A stretch of 64,000 nt of DNA from assembly GCF_024436065.1 (NCBI RefSeq), contig NZ_JANFNS010000002.1, forward strand, positions 729,249 through 793,248. The letters are read 5' to 3'. Position numbers and translations under genes: made by a program. Positions 50,577-60,060 of the stretch are shown piece by piece. A model generated the notes under the pieces. The model saw only the letters and a program-made list of their open reading frames with translations. It made no database searches and was not told where the DNA came from. The stretch is from Saccharibacillus sp. JS10 (GTDB lineage Bacteria > Bacillota > Bacilli > Paenibacillales > Paenibacillaceae). Every line of letters begins with the position of its first letter. The stretch's first letter is position 1.

Positions 50577-50671
50577 AGTTTGTTTTCAGGTTTGCCGGTT
50601 AAGATGTACTTAATCCCCTCTAATCATAGAGTTTGACCCCGACGAAGCCACCTCGTCGGGGTCCTTTTTTT
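50577..50671 (+). ncRNA. Candidate short non-coding transcript, unit 1
   Basis: AGTTTGTTTTCAG at 50577-50589 and GTTAA at 50598-50602 are followed by a small CTCTA/TAGAG hairpin and a strong terminator (GACCCCGACGA pairing with TCGTCGGGGTC, then T residues, 50635-50671). No plus-strand gene lies upstream, so the terminator must end a short local transcript of roughly 60 nt. No ORF of note. Unit 2 repeats the design 144 bp later. Confidence 0.45.
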
Positions 50672-50720
50672 GTTCTATTTTTAAAATTACGAATTTTAAG
50701 GAAATCTTTAAGTTAGAATA

Positions 50721-50817
50721 AGTTTGTTTTCAGCTTACGTCGTTAAATTATCCATAACCTTTTTGTTTGGAGTGAAACTTAACCCCCGGTGCATGATGCA
50801 CCGGGGGTCTTTTTTTG
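50721..50817 (+). ncRNA. Candidate short non-coding transcript, unit 2
   Basis: The same 13-mer AGTTTGTTTTCAG (50721-50733) with GTTAA at the same offset (50742-50746), ending in a very strong terminator (CCCCCGGTGCA / TGCACCGGGGG, loop TGA, then T run, 50783-50817). Bodies of the two units differ; the upstream element and the terminated short length are shared. The T run is on the plus strand, so this is not the terminator of the minus-strand permease. Confidence 0.45.
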
Positions 50818-50836
50818 TCTATACTCCAAAAGAACA

Positions 50837-51928
50837 TTATTGAACGGTAGGCGGCATTGCCGGCGGCTCTTTGTCTGACTTTTTGGATAGATTAGCCTTA
50901 TCGCCCGGTTCAAGAGGGACTTCCAAAATATCCAGCAAGAAGATAAAGATCGGAACCCCGACGATCAATCCCCATGCCCCTAAGAAATGCTCGCCTAACA
51001 GCAAGATCAAGAACGTGAAGAAGATTGGAAGATGCGTTTTGTTCGACATGAATTTTGGATTGAGAATATACGCTTCAAAAGCATGAAGTACAACGATCAT
51101 GATCAAGATATACAAGATCGTTTGGAATCCGCCAATATTAAATGCGATCGCACACAGTGGAATGAGCGAAACTACGACACCCATCACTGGAACCAAGCCC
51201 AGCAAGAAAATCATAAGCCATAGTGCAAATAGGTTCGGGAACCCGAGCGCCCATAATACAATGACAGACATCAATGAGTTTGTTAACGAAATCATAAATT
51301 GAACTTCAAGCACTTTGCCGAACGACGTCACGAATTTGCGGCCGAAGTATTCCAACTCTGTGAAGAAGTAAGCCGCTTTGCTATAACGGAATTTGGACAT
51401 CAGCGACGATACTTTGTCTTTTTCCAAGTTAAAGAACAAGCTGAGAACAAACGCGATGAACACATTCAGACTCAATTTCCCGATATCCGTAATCGTATGC
51501 ACGATAAAGTCCAAACTTCCTTCCACATAGCTAGCGATGTCGAACTCTTTAGCTGAATTCATGATATAGCGGGTGAAAGGATTATCTGGAACTTCCAAAT
51601 TGGAGAAGTTGTTGTAGAACGAAATGACTTGATTGATTAATTGCTGAATTTCATAAATGAATACAGGGAGATAACGGTAAATCCCGAATCCAAGAGCAAA
51701 TACCAGTAACGCGTAAGTTAAGACCAGCACAAGTTTGCTATTCAACTTGATTCGATCGGTTCCTTTGCGGATAAAACGGTGCAGCCGATTCATCAAATAC
51801 GTCAAAATAAACGTGATGAGTAGCATGCTGAGCATACTGCGGAGTGAAATAAGTAAAACGATCGCCAAAATCAGCGCTAAAGATCTACGTATTCCTGGCA
51901 TGTAAAAAAATTCTTTAAGAGCCTTCAT
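50837..51928 (-). CDS. AI-2E family transporter
   Basis: Membrane protein of 363 residues with about eight helices, of the AI-2E/YtvI/PerM family. Hydrophobic start SLALILAIVLLISL, a long amphipathic stretch at about 60-200, and the conserved helical block VPVMGVVVSLIPLCAIAF. Members include quorum-signal exporters, Na+/H+ antiporters and the sporulation protein YtvI; function here is unknown. The ATG at 51928 has GAAGGAGA upstream (12 nt). The C-terminus is polar (EPLEPGDKANLSKKSDKEP). Divergent from the small Cys-rich gene. Confidence 0.85.
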   Translation of the reverse strand: MKALKEFFYMPGIRRSLALILAIVLLISLRSMLSMLLITFILTYLMNRLHRFIRKGTDRIKLNSKLVLVLTYALLVFALGFGIYRYLPVFIYEIQQLINQVISFYNNFSNLEVPDNPFTRYIMNSAKEFDIASYVEGSLDFIVHTITDIGKLSLNVFIAFVLSLFFNLEKDKVSSLMSKFRYSKAAYFFTELEYFGRKFVTSFGKVLEVQFMISLTNSLMSVIVLWALGFPNLFALWLMIFLLGLVPVMGVVVSLIPLCAIAFNIGGFQTILYILIMIVVLHAFEAYILNPKFMSNKTHLPIFFTFLILLLGEHFLGAWGLIVGVPIFIFLLDILEVPLEPGDKANLSKKSDKEPPAMPPTVQ

Positions 51929-52129
51929 GTAATCGCAATTCTCTCCTTCGGGATCAGACTTTCGGCTTCGACAAAAATGGTGAAACAGAAAATTTGCATA
52001 TAGTGACAGATAGCCGATTGCAGCAATCTTTATATATAATAGTTTAGAGTCTGAACCGCAACAAAAGCAAGCACATAAGTCAACAATACCATCTAAAATA
52101 TACATAAAAAAAGATAGAGGAGCGTCGAT

Positions 52130-52411
52130 ATGGCAGAACATAACCGACCTTGCGTAGGCTGTAGCGAAGAATTTGCAGTGAATGACAAACAAATGCAGCG
52201 CTTGCTTCAATCTGCCGCGTTTGCTTCGGAGCTGCGGGTATCTGAACAAGAGTATGAGCAGCGGATTGAAGTGTGCAACGCTTGCCCCAAGTTTCAAGGC
52301 GGAACCACATGTATGCTGTGCGGCTGCTTAATTCCGGTCATTGCTCATTTAAAAAGCAAAAACTGCCCATATCCCGGCGGAAGCCGGTGGGCAGCAATAG
52401 AAGTTAAATGA
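52130..52411 (+). CDS. Small Cys-rich protein, DUF6171-like
   Basis: 93 residues with eight cysteines arranged as CxxC (8, 11), CxxC (49, 52) and CxxCxC (61-66) plus one near the end (CPYPGGSRWA), suggesting bound zinc. It resembles the DUF6171 family of Bacillales, whose function is unknown. ATG with AGAGGAG upstream. The 3' end holds a strong hairpin (CTGCCCA / TGGGCAG with inner CCGGC/GCCGG, 52363-52394) without a T run; the convergent chemoreceptor gene stops 8 nt away. Confidence 0.75.
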   Translation: MAEHNRPCVGCSEEFAVNDKQMQRLLQSAAFASELRVSEQEYEQRIEVCNACPKFQGGTTCMLCGCLIPVIAHLKSKNCPYPGGSRWAAIEVK

Positions 52412-52419
52412 TATGTAAT

Positions 52420-53271
52420 CTAAGGTTGTCGAACTTTCTCATTATAACGCGTTAAGTTAGTCGCCAAGTCTTGCATAGATTCTCCTGTTTTTTGCAGACG
52501 CTCAATCACATCGGTGAAATTCGAGACGAGGTCGGCTTGTTCTTGAGAAGAAGAAACGATTTGGGAGATTTCATTTTCCATAACACGGATCGAATCTTGT
52601 ACGTCTTTGAGAGCTGTCTCGATATCGCTGGTCGCTGTTTTGGAGTGAACGGCTAGTTTACGGACTTCTGCCGCAACAACGCCAAATCCTGCACCTAATT
52701 CGCCTACACGAGCGGCTTCGATCGCTGCGTTCAAGCCAAGCATATTCGTCTGATCGGAGATTTCTTTGATGAGGGTAGCGACATTCGTGATTTTGCCGGA
52801 GTTTTGTACGGCAGTTTTGGTATTTTGTAAAATTTGTTCACTCGTTGCTTGAAGTTCTTCGGCGTGAGCGGCAATATGCTGCACCATATCGACTAGATTT
52901 TCAGCAATTAAACGATTGTCCGTAGCTAGAGTTTGCAATTTTTCTTGGTTTGTCTGATCGTAACTGATTGTCAAAACAGCAGCTACTTCTCCATTTTCGA
53001 TCAGCGGAATTGTCAGCGAATCAAGTGGATAACCAAACGGGAACATCTCGGCAGAATATTTATCGAGCCGTGGCTCTAAGCTACCTTTTAGAGCTGCGAA
53101 ATTTTCAAAGCCTGGATATAACTTGTCGCCCGTCGTGTAGCCAAGATCAAAATCGCCTTGTTGGGCATAATAAAGCATATGGGTTTTGTCATAAATAATG
53201 ACGGCTGTATTCTCACGCATCATTTGTCCAAGGTAAGGAGCTACGGCAAGCATAGAATCGACGATACTCAT
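52420..53271 (-). CDS. Soluble methyl-accepting chemotaxis protein
   Basis: Cytoplasmic chemoreceptor, 284 residues, no membrane helix. N-terminal sensor (about 1-125) with [27 protein letters not shown] and a PAS-like or heptahelical character, as in YfmS-type soluble receptors; then a short signalling domain with the tip [40 protein letters not shown]. The ATG at 53271 is about 13 nt from GGAAGG; an in-frame GTG at 53280 is nearer (4 nt) and cannot be excluded. Ligand unknown. Confidence 0.88.
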   Translation of the reverse strand: MSIVDSMLAVAPYLGQMMRENTAVIIYDKTHMLYYAQQGDFDLGYTTGDKLYPGFENFAALKGSLEPRLDKYSAEMFPFGYPLDSLTIPLIENGEVAAVLTISYDQTNQEKLQTLATDNRLIAENLVDMVQHIAAHAEELQATSEQILQNTKTAVQNSGKITNVATLIKEISDQTNMLGLNAAIEAARVGELGAGFGVVAAEVRKLAVHSKTATSDIETALKDVQDSIRVMENEISQIVSSSQEQADLVSNFTDVIERLQKTGESMQDLATNLTRYNEKVRQP

Positions 53272-53464
53272 AATATTCACATTTCCTTCCTGTTTGAAAA
53301 ATTGATTAGGGAAAATATCAAGTCTTAAGTACTGACAGAATATAAGGCGTAAATGTAATAAATTCAATAAAAAAATCGAATATTGGTGTAAATACAGGGA
53401 TAAAGAACTATGGTTTTTTATTGAAAAACGTTTTCGGAATTAATAATTGTTAAAATTAGGATGT

Positions 53465-53498
53465 AAAAAAGCCTCTGTCTAAAGACAAGGCTTTTTTT
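53465..53498. terminator. Terminator after the formate/nitrite transporter gene
   Basis: GCCT and TGTCT pair with AGACA and AGGC (one bulge), flanked by A and T runs on either side; serves the minus-strand nirBD operon. Confidence 0.85.
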
Positions 53499-53519
53499 GC
53501 GTACAGGAAATCTTTGATA

Positions 53520-54347
53520 TTAAGAAGCAGAACGTGTTTTTGTAGACGGAACTTCGACTTCAGACGGTGAAGATTTGCGAATCGGCGAAATCAACCAATA
53601 GGCGCTAGCGACGAATACGGCGCCACCTACAATATTGCCGAGTGTCACGGGAATCATATTGTGTACCCAACCTGCAAGCGTAATGGTTGCCGGATGACCG
53701 GGTAACAGAAGGGCAGTACTCAGTAGCGTCATATTCGCGATACTATGCTCATATCCGCTCGCGATAAAAGCAAACAAACACCACCAAATGAGCATGATTT
53801 TTGCGATATCGTTGGTTGTACGACTTGCCATCCAAATTGCTAAACAAACGAGCCAGTTACACAAAATTCCTCGGAAAAACAGTTCGGTAACAGGAAGACT
53901 CATTTTTTTCGCGGCAGCGGCAAAGATCAGATGCTCGGATGGAATACTTTTGAATAATCCGGTACCCAAGATCAACAAGCTTAAAATCAATGCACCGGCA
54001 AGGTTGCCGAAAAAGACAAGCGTCCAGTTTTTGCTAAGATCTGCGATCGAAGTGTGGCGTGCCAAGGTGGAAGCTGTGAAAAACATCGTGTTGCCGGTAA
54101 AAAGTTCCGAACCCGCGAAAATCACAAGGGTGAGCGCGATCCCAAACGAAGCCCCCATCACAAGGGATTGGATCGGCGATTGAATAGCAGCCAAAGGAGC
54201 GCCCAATGAAAAGATCAAAATGATGCCGAGACCGACATAAGCGCCAGCAAGTAATGCACTTATGGCATAACGCATAGGATGTTGGTTCATAAAATCTCTT
54301 TTTTTCACAGCAGATTCTACCATCGAACGGACACTTTCAGTAAACAT
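53520..54347 (-). CDS. Formate/nitrite transporter (FocA/NirC family)
   Basis: Pentameric anion channel family, 275 residues, six helices. GASFGIALTLVIFAGSELFTGNT contains the conserved pore-lining segment and SELFTGN signature; FRGILCNWLVCLAIW and the GFEHSIANM-like GYEHSIANMTLL carry the pore His. Next to nirBD it most likely moves nitrite. Its start overlaps the nirD stop by 1 nt (TAATG), so it is co-translated. Third gene of nirB-nirD-FNT. Confidence 0.92.
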   Translation of the reverse strand: MFTESVRSMVESAVKKRDFMNQHPMRYAISALLAGAYVGLGIILIFSLGAPLAAIQSPIQSLVMGASFGIALTLVIFAGSELFTGNTMFFTASTLARHTSIADLSKNWTLVFFGNLAGALILSLLILGTGLFKSIPSEHLIFAAAAKKMSLPVTELFFRGILCNWLVCLAIWMASRTTNDIAKIMLIWWCLFAFIASGYEHSIANMTLLSTALLLPGHPATITLAGWVHNMIPVTLGNIVGGAVFVASAYWLISPIRKSSPSEVEVPSTKTRSAS

Positions 54348-54703
54348 TAGGGTTGACCTCCCGGATCGGTAGTGTTTAGGAACACAATGACTTCATCATT
54401 GATAATTTCGGTGCGAAATACACGGACTTGTCCGTGATCTGGCGATTGTACCCACCCGCTTTTGAGATCAATTTTCCAATCGTACAGAGGATCGTAAATA
54501 TAATGCCCAGACACTATAGCTTCCGCCAAAGGGCCGCCTTTAGGATGAGGGTTTTTGTTCTCAACAGCATAGATCTCGTTTTCGGAGGTACGAAAAAGAG
54601 CAATTTCTAGTTCGCCGAGTTTGAACACACGACCGATCCGGCTTGGGAATTGATCTACATAATCCAAAACAACGCTTTTTTCGGCAGTCGAAGATAAATT
54701 CAT
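54347..54703 (-). CDS. nirD: Nitrite reductase (NADH) small subunit
   Basis: Rieske-fold subunit, 118 residues. As in other NirD proteins the Rieske iron-sulfur ligands are missing: the ligand regions read KNPHPKGGPLAEA and YDPLYDWKIDL with no Cys pair. It forms the assimilatory nitrite reductase with NirB. ATG at 54703 with AAAGGAGC 7 nt upstream, 19 nt after nirB. Confidence 0.92.
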   Translation of the reverse strand: MNLSSTAEKSVVLDYVDQFPSRIGRVFKLGELEIALFRTSENEIYAVENKNPHPKGGPLAEAIVSGHYIYDPLYDWKIDLKSGWVQSPDHGQVRVFRTEIINDEVIVFLNTTDPGGQP

Positions 54704-54722
54704 AATCAAGCTCCTTTCGTTA

Positions 54723-57161
54723 TTACAAAATAGGATTTGCGATTTTAGAGGTATTGAACAGTTGTTTTTGAAGCTTATCATCGTTCAGCACTTGTTTCCA
54801 TGGGTCTTGAGTGAAAGTCAGCGCATACTCAATACGTTCGATCAAAATACGGCGATAGTCGGTATCATTCACTGTTTTCTCTACAATATCGGCAAGACCG
54901 ATCCGCTCTACCCACTCCGATGTGCGCTCCAAGTAGTTGCCCGTTTCCCGGTAATACTGCATCACAGCCGCGACAGTATCTGTCAGTTCCTGATCGGTTT
55001 TGACTTTGCAAAGCGAATCTGCCAAACGGGCTTTGATCCCGCCGTTCCCGCCGACAAAAATTTCCCAACCGCCGTCGTTGCCGACGATTCCGATATCTTT
55101 GGTGCACGATTCGGCGCAGTTACGCGGACAACCGTTGACGGCAAGTTTGAATTTCGCCGGGAAATCCAACCGTTCGAATTTGCGTTCCAGCATCGCGCCG
55201 ACTGCCATCGAATCTTGCGTGCCGAAGCGGCAATATTGCGAACCGACGCAAGTTTTGACCGTGCGAAGCGATTTGGCATACGCATAACCCGAAGGCATGT
55301 CCAGCTCTGCCCATACGCTAGGCAAATCTTCTTTTTGAACGCCGATTAAGTCCAGACGTTGCCCGCCTGTAACTTTGACGGCTTTGACGTTGTATTTGAC
55401 AGATACGTCGGCGATTTTTTTCAAATCTTCAGGAGTCGTTACGCCGCCGTACATTCGAGGGACGACCGTATACGTTCCGTCTTTTTGAATATTAGCGTTC
55501 ATTCGTTCGTTGACGAAGCGTGATTCTTTCTCGTCGATATGCTCACCCGGATAGATGATTCCTAGATAATAATTAACGGCAGGGCGGCATTTCGAACATC
55601 CTTCGGGATGATGCCAATCCAGTACGTGCATGACTTCTTTTGTAGTACGAAGCCCTTTTTCGCGAATACCGTCTACGATCTGAGTTCGGTTCAAAGGCGT
55701 ACAACTACAGATGCCTGTTTTATGTTCTTTTTTGAATGAATCTCCTAATACGAAACTTAAAATCTGTTCGACAACCGGCTTGCAGCCTCCGCATGAACCT
55801 GTCGCTCCGGTGCAAGCTTTGATCTCGTCAACCGTCGTCAATCCTTGGTCTTGAATCACGTCTACGATCGCTTTTTTGGTAACGCCTTTGCAGCCGCATA
55901 CGATCTCGTCATCTGCCATTTTTTCGATAGCCGCTGTTTTGGACTTCCCATTTCCGTCTGCGTTAATTCCCATCAGATCGTTATAAATCTCGTCGGTCAT
56001 TTCGGTATGCTCACGTACGTACTTTTGCAAAGAAGCCGACTCGGTCACGTCTCCAAACAATACTGCACCGACAATTTTGCCTTGATTCAGCAAGATTTTT
56101 TTGTAGGTGCGTTTCCATTCGTCTTTGCCAGATATAACCGTGTGGGTCGGCTGTTCGATAAATTCGCCAGCCGAAAAGACGTCAACGCCCGAAATTTTCA
56201 ATTTGGTTGAAGTGATTGAGCCTGAATAGCCTGTGTTTTCGATTCCGCAAATCTGTTTTGCCAAAATATTGCCTTGTTCAAATAAGGGAGCTACAAGACC
56301 ATAGCAGACCCCGCGATGTTCCGCGCATTCACCGACTGCGTATACATCCGGTGCCGAAGTTCGCATCCAGTCGTCGACCAAAATGCCTCGGTTCGTCTCA
56401 ATTCCGCTACTTTGCGCGATTTGTTTATTCGGAGAAATCCCTACTGCCATCACGACAAAATCTGTATCCAATTCTTCACCGTCGGTAAAGACCAATTTGC
56501 GTACTCGATGATCGCCTTGCATACAAGCCGTTGATTTGCCCATCGCAAATTTGATGCCTTGACGCTCTAATTCCGTTTTGAGCATGGCGGAAGCTTGAGA
56601 ATCCAGTTGTCGTTCCATTAAATCATTCATAAGGTGCACGACGGTAACATCCATGCCCAGACCGACTAGGCCTTTTGCCGCTTCAAGACCGAGTAGCCCG
56701 CCGCCGATCACCGCTGCTGTTTTGTATTGTTTGGCAGTTTGCAGCATTTCGTCGCAGTCCGCAATATCGCGGAAACCGATTACGCCTTCGCGTTCACTAC
56801 CGGGAATCGGCAGCATCAGCGAATTCGAGCCTGTCGCGATGATCAATTTATCGTAAGCTGTAGTAATCCCGCTATAGGTAATGATTTTTTTATTCTGAGT
56901 ATCGATTGAAGTGACCGTTTCCCCCGTATAAAGATGGATGCCGTGTTGTTCATACCAACTCCAATCATTTAGCACAATATCTTCTAACGTCTTGCTGCCT
57001 TCGAGAACGTAAGAGAGCATAATGCGATTGTAATTAGGATAAGGTTCGCTCCCGAATACGGTAATTTCGAATTGATCGGAGAGCTTCAATATTTGTTCCA
57101 GTGTATTTATTCCTGCCATGCCGTTACCGATCACGACTAATTTGGGTTTGAGTTCTGTCAT
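54723..57161 (-). CDS. nirB: Nitrite reductase (NADH) large subunit
   Basis: Siroheme enzyme reducing nitrite to ammonium with NADH, 812 residues. FAD/NAD domain with GNGMAGINTLEQ and GGGLLGLEAAKGL; a BFD-like [2Fe-2S] domain (CGCKG ... CTGATGSCGGCK, about 425-465); a second BFD-like segment (CSCTPLNRTQ ... GCSKCRPAV); ferredoxin-like halves; and the siroheme/4Fe-4S cysteines in VGSQYCRFGTQD and CPRNCAESCTKD. ATG with AAGGAGC upstream. It heads nirB-nirD-FNT and sits behind an Fnr-like promoter. Confidence 0.96.
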   Translation of the reverse strand: MTELKPKLVVIGNGMAGINTLEQILKLSDQFEITVFGSEPYPNYNRIMLSYVLEGSKTLEDIVLNDWSWYEQHGIHLYTGETVTSIDTQNKKIITYSGITTAYDKLIIATGSNSLMLPIPGSEREGVIGFRDIADCDEMLQTAKQYKTAAVIGGGLLGLEAAKGLVGLGMDVTVVHLMNDLMERQLDSQASAMLKTELERQGIKFAMGKSTACMQGDHRVRKLVFTDGEELDTDFVVMAVGISPNKQIAQSSGIETNRGILVDDWMRTSAPDVYAVGECAEHRGVCYGLVAPLFEQGNILAKQICGIENTGYSGSITSTKLKISGVDVFSAGEFIEQPTHTVISGKDEWKRTYKKILLNQGKIVGAVLFGDVTESASLQKYVREHTEMTDEIYNDLMGINADGNGKSKTAAIEKMADDEIVCGCKGVTKKAIVDVIQDQGLTTVDEIKACTGATGSCGGCKPVVEQILSFVLGDSFKKEHKTGICSCTPLNRTQIVDGIREKGLRTTKEVMHVLDWHHPEGCSKCRPAVNYYLGIIYPGEHIDEKESRFVNERMNANIQKDGTYTVVPRMYGGVTTPEDLKKIADVSVKYNVKAVKVTGGQRLDLIGVQKEDLPSVWAELDMPSGYAYAKSLRTVKTCVGSQYCRFGTQDSMAVGAMLERKFERLDFPAKFKLAVNGCPRNCAESCTKDIGIVGNDGGWEIFVGGNGGIKARLADSLCKVKTDQELTDTVAAVMQYYRETGNYLERTSEWVERIGLADIVEKTVNDTDYRRILIERIEYALTFTQDPWKQVLNDDKLQKQLFNTSKIANPIL

Positions 57162-57180
57162 TGTGGAATCGCTCCTTATA

Positions 57181-57198
57181 TTGTGATCGTATTCACAA
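57181..57198. promoter_or_regulatory. 18-bp Rex- or Fnr-like palindrome before nirB
   Basis: TTGTGATCGTATTCACAA fits both TTGTGA-N6-TCACAA (Rex) and TGTGA-N6-TCACA (Fnr/CRP family). It lies 20 nt upstream of the nirB start codon, next to the ribosome binding site and well downstream of the likely promoter, so a roadblock repressor such as Rex is more plausible than an activator. Confidence 0.55.
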
Positions 57199-57267
57199 GT
57201 GTGGGTATCGAAAATAGCAAAGCTTTATTTAGGTAGCTATTTCAAATTTAATTTACTTCCCATCTTG

Positions 57268-57310
57268 ATTATAAAAAAAACCGTCTTCAATAAATGTGAC
57301 TTTTATCATA
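57268..57310 (-). promoter_or_regulatory. Fnr-type class II promoter of nirBD
   Basis: On the minus strand TATGA-N6-TCACA (57310-57295) is centred 41.5 nt before the start expected from TATAAT (57273-57268). B. subtilis Fnr sites are TGTGA-N6-TCACT at -41.5. No good -35 is present, as expected for an activated promoter. The remainder of the nirB-uvrA spacer (57311-57477) holds no recognisable gene. Confidence 0.65.
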
Positions 57311-57477
57311 CTGAGGCGCAAAAATTTAATTATATAGAAGATGAATAGAAGATCATTTGTAATGGGCAAATCGACGGCTAGATTGGTTTAGGATTTTTTA
57401 AATGGTTACACATATCAAGACAGGAGCGGCTGCCGTTGTTGTCCAAGATTTCGAATTTGTCGAAGGAGCTGTAGACT

Positions 57478-60060
57478 ATGGATTCTAATTTCTTTTCAAA
57501 ACCGCCTGAGCGTAAGCAAGATCTAGACGATTTGATTCGTGTACGCGGAGCGAATGAAAATAATCTAAAAAATGTAGATCTGGATTTTCCGCGCGATTCG
57601 TTAGTGGTATTTACGGGAGTGTCCGGTTCAGGGAAATCTTCGCTGGCTTTCGGCACTCTATATGCAGAAGCGCAGCGACGTTACATGGAATCGGTAGCAC
57701 CTTATGCACGAAGATTGATTCAACAAGCGGGAACGCCTCAAGTCGAAAGCATTGAAGGATTACCTCCGGCAGTCGGGCTTCAGCAGCAGCGCAGCGTACC
57801 GCAAGAACGTTCGACGGTCGGAAGTTTGACTGCGGTATCGAACGTACTACGGATGTTATACGCGCGCGCTGGCGATTATCCAAAAGATCAACCAGTGTTA
57901 TACGCGGAAGACTTTTCACCGAATACGCCGCAAGGAGCTTGCCCGGAATGCCAAGGGCTTGGACGAATCTACGAACCGACCGAAGCTTCGATGGTTCCCG
58001 ATCCAAATTTAAGTATTCGGGAACGTGCGATTGCGGCATGGCCCGGAGGTTGGCATGGACAAAATTTGCGTCTGATGCTGATCACGCTAGGATACGATGT
58101 CGATACGCCGTGGAAAGACCTTCCGCAAAAAGATCGAGATTGGATTTTGTTTACGGAAGAAAAGTTGTCGGTTCCTGTCTATCCCGATATGAACTACGAC
58201 GAAATCCAAGAAGCAATCCGCGCCAAACGCAAACCCGATTATATGGGCAATTATTCGAGCGCGCGCGACCAACTGATGACGATGTATCGCGCTGCTGAAA
58301 ATCGAAATCGGCGCCTGAAGCTGGAACGTTACTTTGTAGTCAATGCTTGCCCGGTGTGTCACGGCAAACGACTCAAGCAAGAAGCATTGTCGGTTCATTA
58401 TGCAGGTTTGGACATTGCGGAGCTTTTTCAACTGCCAATCACAGAATTATATGAAACGTTGCAACAAAGCATAAATGTAGACAGTAAGAAAAAACGTCAA
58501 AAACCGCACGGAAACGACTCGGACGATCTTCGGGAAAACGAAAAGCGGATGATCGCCAAACGTCTGGTCGAAGATATATCCAGCCGCCTAGACCGATTGA
58601 TTGCGATTGGAGTAGGGCATCTGTCGTTAGATCGTTCAGCTCCGACTTTGTCTTCCGGCGAATTGCAGCGTCTTCGTCTGGCGACGCAATTGATTTCGAA
58701 ATTATTCGGTGTCGCTTACGTGCTCGATGAACCGTCTGCCGGGCTACACCCTGCCGATAACGAAGCGTTATTGGAAGCACTGATTGCCCTTCGAGACGCG
58801 GGCAACTCGGTATTGGTAGTCGAGCATAATTTGGATGTCATTAAGCATGCGGAGTGGCTAATCGATATCGGTCCCGAAGCCGGCGAACGAGGCGGAAACG
58901 TCTTATATAGCGGAGAGCCTGAAGGACTAGAGTCGGTCAAATCTTCAATTACTAGAGAGTATGTATTTGCGAAGTCGCCGACCGTTCTAAGAGAAACCAA
59001 GCAGCCTGAGAAGTGGTTGAAGATTCGTAAGTTATCCTATAATAATCTTGAAAATTTGGATGTCGATATTCCAATCGGTTGCATAACTGCCGTAACCGGC
59101 GTATCGGGTTCCGGGAAATCGAGTCTGGTATCTACAGCGCTACCGATGTTGTTATCTTCGCAATTAGGCAGCGTGCAGACGGAAGTCGAGCCAGAAGAAG
59201 AAAAAGAAGATTACAATATTCCGCAAGTGTCCGGCGAAGTATCCGATCATATGGATTCTTTGCGTCGTATGGTCAAAATCGATCAAAAGCCAATCGGACG
59301 TACGCCAAGATCGAATCTTGCGACTTATACCGGATTGTTCGATCCGATCCGAAAACTTTTCGCCAGTATGCCGCTTGCGCAACAACGAAAGTATAAAGCT
59401 GGACGATTTTCCTTCAACGTCGCCGCAGGGCGGTGTTCGGTCTGCGAAGGGCAAGGTTCGGTTCAGATCGAATTGATGTTTTTGTCGAGTCTGTATGTTC
59501 CTTGCCCGGCTTGCAAAGGAGCGCGGTACAATCAAGAAACGTTGGAAGTGAAATGGAATGACCTAAGTATTGCTGACGTACTGGATTTGACCGTAGAAGA
59601 AGCGAGCGAGACTTTTGCGGATCAACCTTCGATTGGACGAACCTTATCGGTTTTATTAGATTTGGGTCTCGGTTATTTGAAGCTCGGACAACCGGCGACT
59701 GAATTATCTGGCGGCGAATCGCAGCGGATCAAATTAGCGACAGAACTTCAGCGTACACAGCGCGGTCATACGCTGTATCTGCTTGATGAACCGACAAATG
59801 GATTACATCCTGTCGATCAAGATCGGCTTTTCCGTCATCTGGACGAATTGTCGCGTGCCGGGCATACGGTTGTGATGGTAGAACACAATATGCGGATCGC
59901 TGCGCAAGCGGATTGGATCATTGATTTGGGACCGGGAGCGGCATCTCAAGGTGGACGTATTCTTGCAGCAGGCACACCTACACAAGTTTCTTCTATAAAA
60001 GAAAGTCTAACCGCGCCTTATCTAAAATCGCATTTGATTAATACCAAGCAAAATAAATAA
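57478..60060 (+). CDS. UvrA-like class II ABC ATPase (UvrA2)
   Basis: 860 residues with two ABC modules: Walker A GVSGSGKSSLAFG (about 47) and GVSGSGKSSLVST; signatures LSSGELQRLRLA and LSGGESQRIKLA; Walker B AYVLDEPSAGLHP and LYLLDEPTNGLHP. Zinc-finger cysteines CPECQGLG, CPVCHGKR, CSVCEGQG and CPACKGAR remain. Compared with UvrA (about 945 residues) the UvrB-binding insertion after the first Walker A is missing: YARRLIQQAGTPQVESIEGLPPAVGLQQ runs directly on. Class II UvrAs are linked to resistance to DNA-binding drugs and to tolerance rather than core excision repair. ATG with AAGGAGC upstream. Confidence 0.92.
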   Translation: MDSNFFSKPPERKQDLDDLIRVRGANENNLKNVDLDFPRDSLVVFTGVSGSGKSSLAFGTLYAEAQRRYMESVAPYARRLIQQAGTPQVESIEGLPPAVGLQQQRSVPQERSTVGSLTAVSNVLRMLYARAGDYPKDQPVLYAEDFSPNTPQGACPECQGLGRIYEPTEASMVPDPNLSIRERAIAAWPGGWHGQNLRLMLITLGYDVDTPWKDLPQKDRDWILFTEEKLSVPVYPDMNYDEIQEAIRAKRKPDYMGNYSSARDQLMTMYRAAENRNRRLKLERYFVVNACPVCHGKRLKQEALSVHYAGLDIAELFQLPITELYETLQQSINVDSKKKRQKPHGNDSDDLRENEKRMIAKRLVEDISSRLDRLIAIGVGHLSLDRSAPTLSSGELQRLRLATQLISKLFGVAYVLDEPSAGLHPADNEALLEALIALRDAGNSVLVVEHNLDVIKHAEWLIDIGPEAGERGGNVLYSGEPEGLESVKSSITREYVFAKSPTVLRETKQPEKWLKIRKLSYNNLENLDVDIPIGCITAVTGVSGSGKSSLVSTALPMLLSSQLGSVQTEVEPEEEKEDYNIPQVSGEVSDHMDSLRRMVKIDQKPIGRTPRSNLATYTGLFDPIRKLFASMPLAQQRKYKAGRFSFNVAAGRCSVCEGQGSVQIELMFLSSLYVPCPACKGARYNQETLEVKWNDLSIADVLDLTVEEASETFADQPSIGRTLSVLLDLGLGYLKLGQPATELSGGESQRIKLATELQRTQRGHTLYLLDEPTNGLHPVDQDRLFRHLDELSRAGHTVVMVEHNMRIAAQADWIIDLGPGAASQGGRILAAGTPTQVSSIKESLTAPYLKSHLINTKQNK

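Noticed and set aside
57193..57197. Palindrome at 57181-57198 as the activating Fnr site of nirB
   Set aside because: It is only 20 nt from the start codon, too close for an activator at -41.5; the site at 57295-57310 fits that position.
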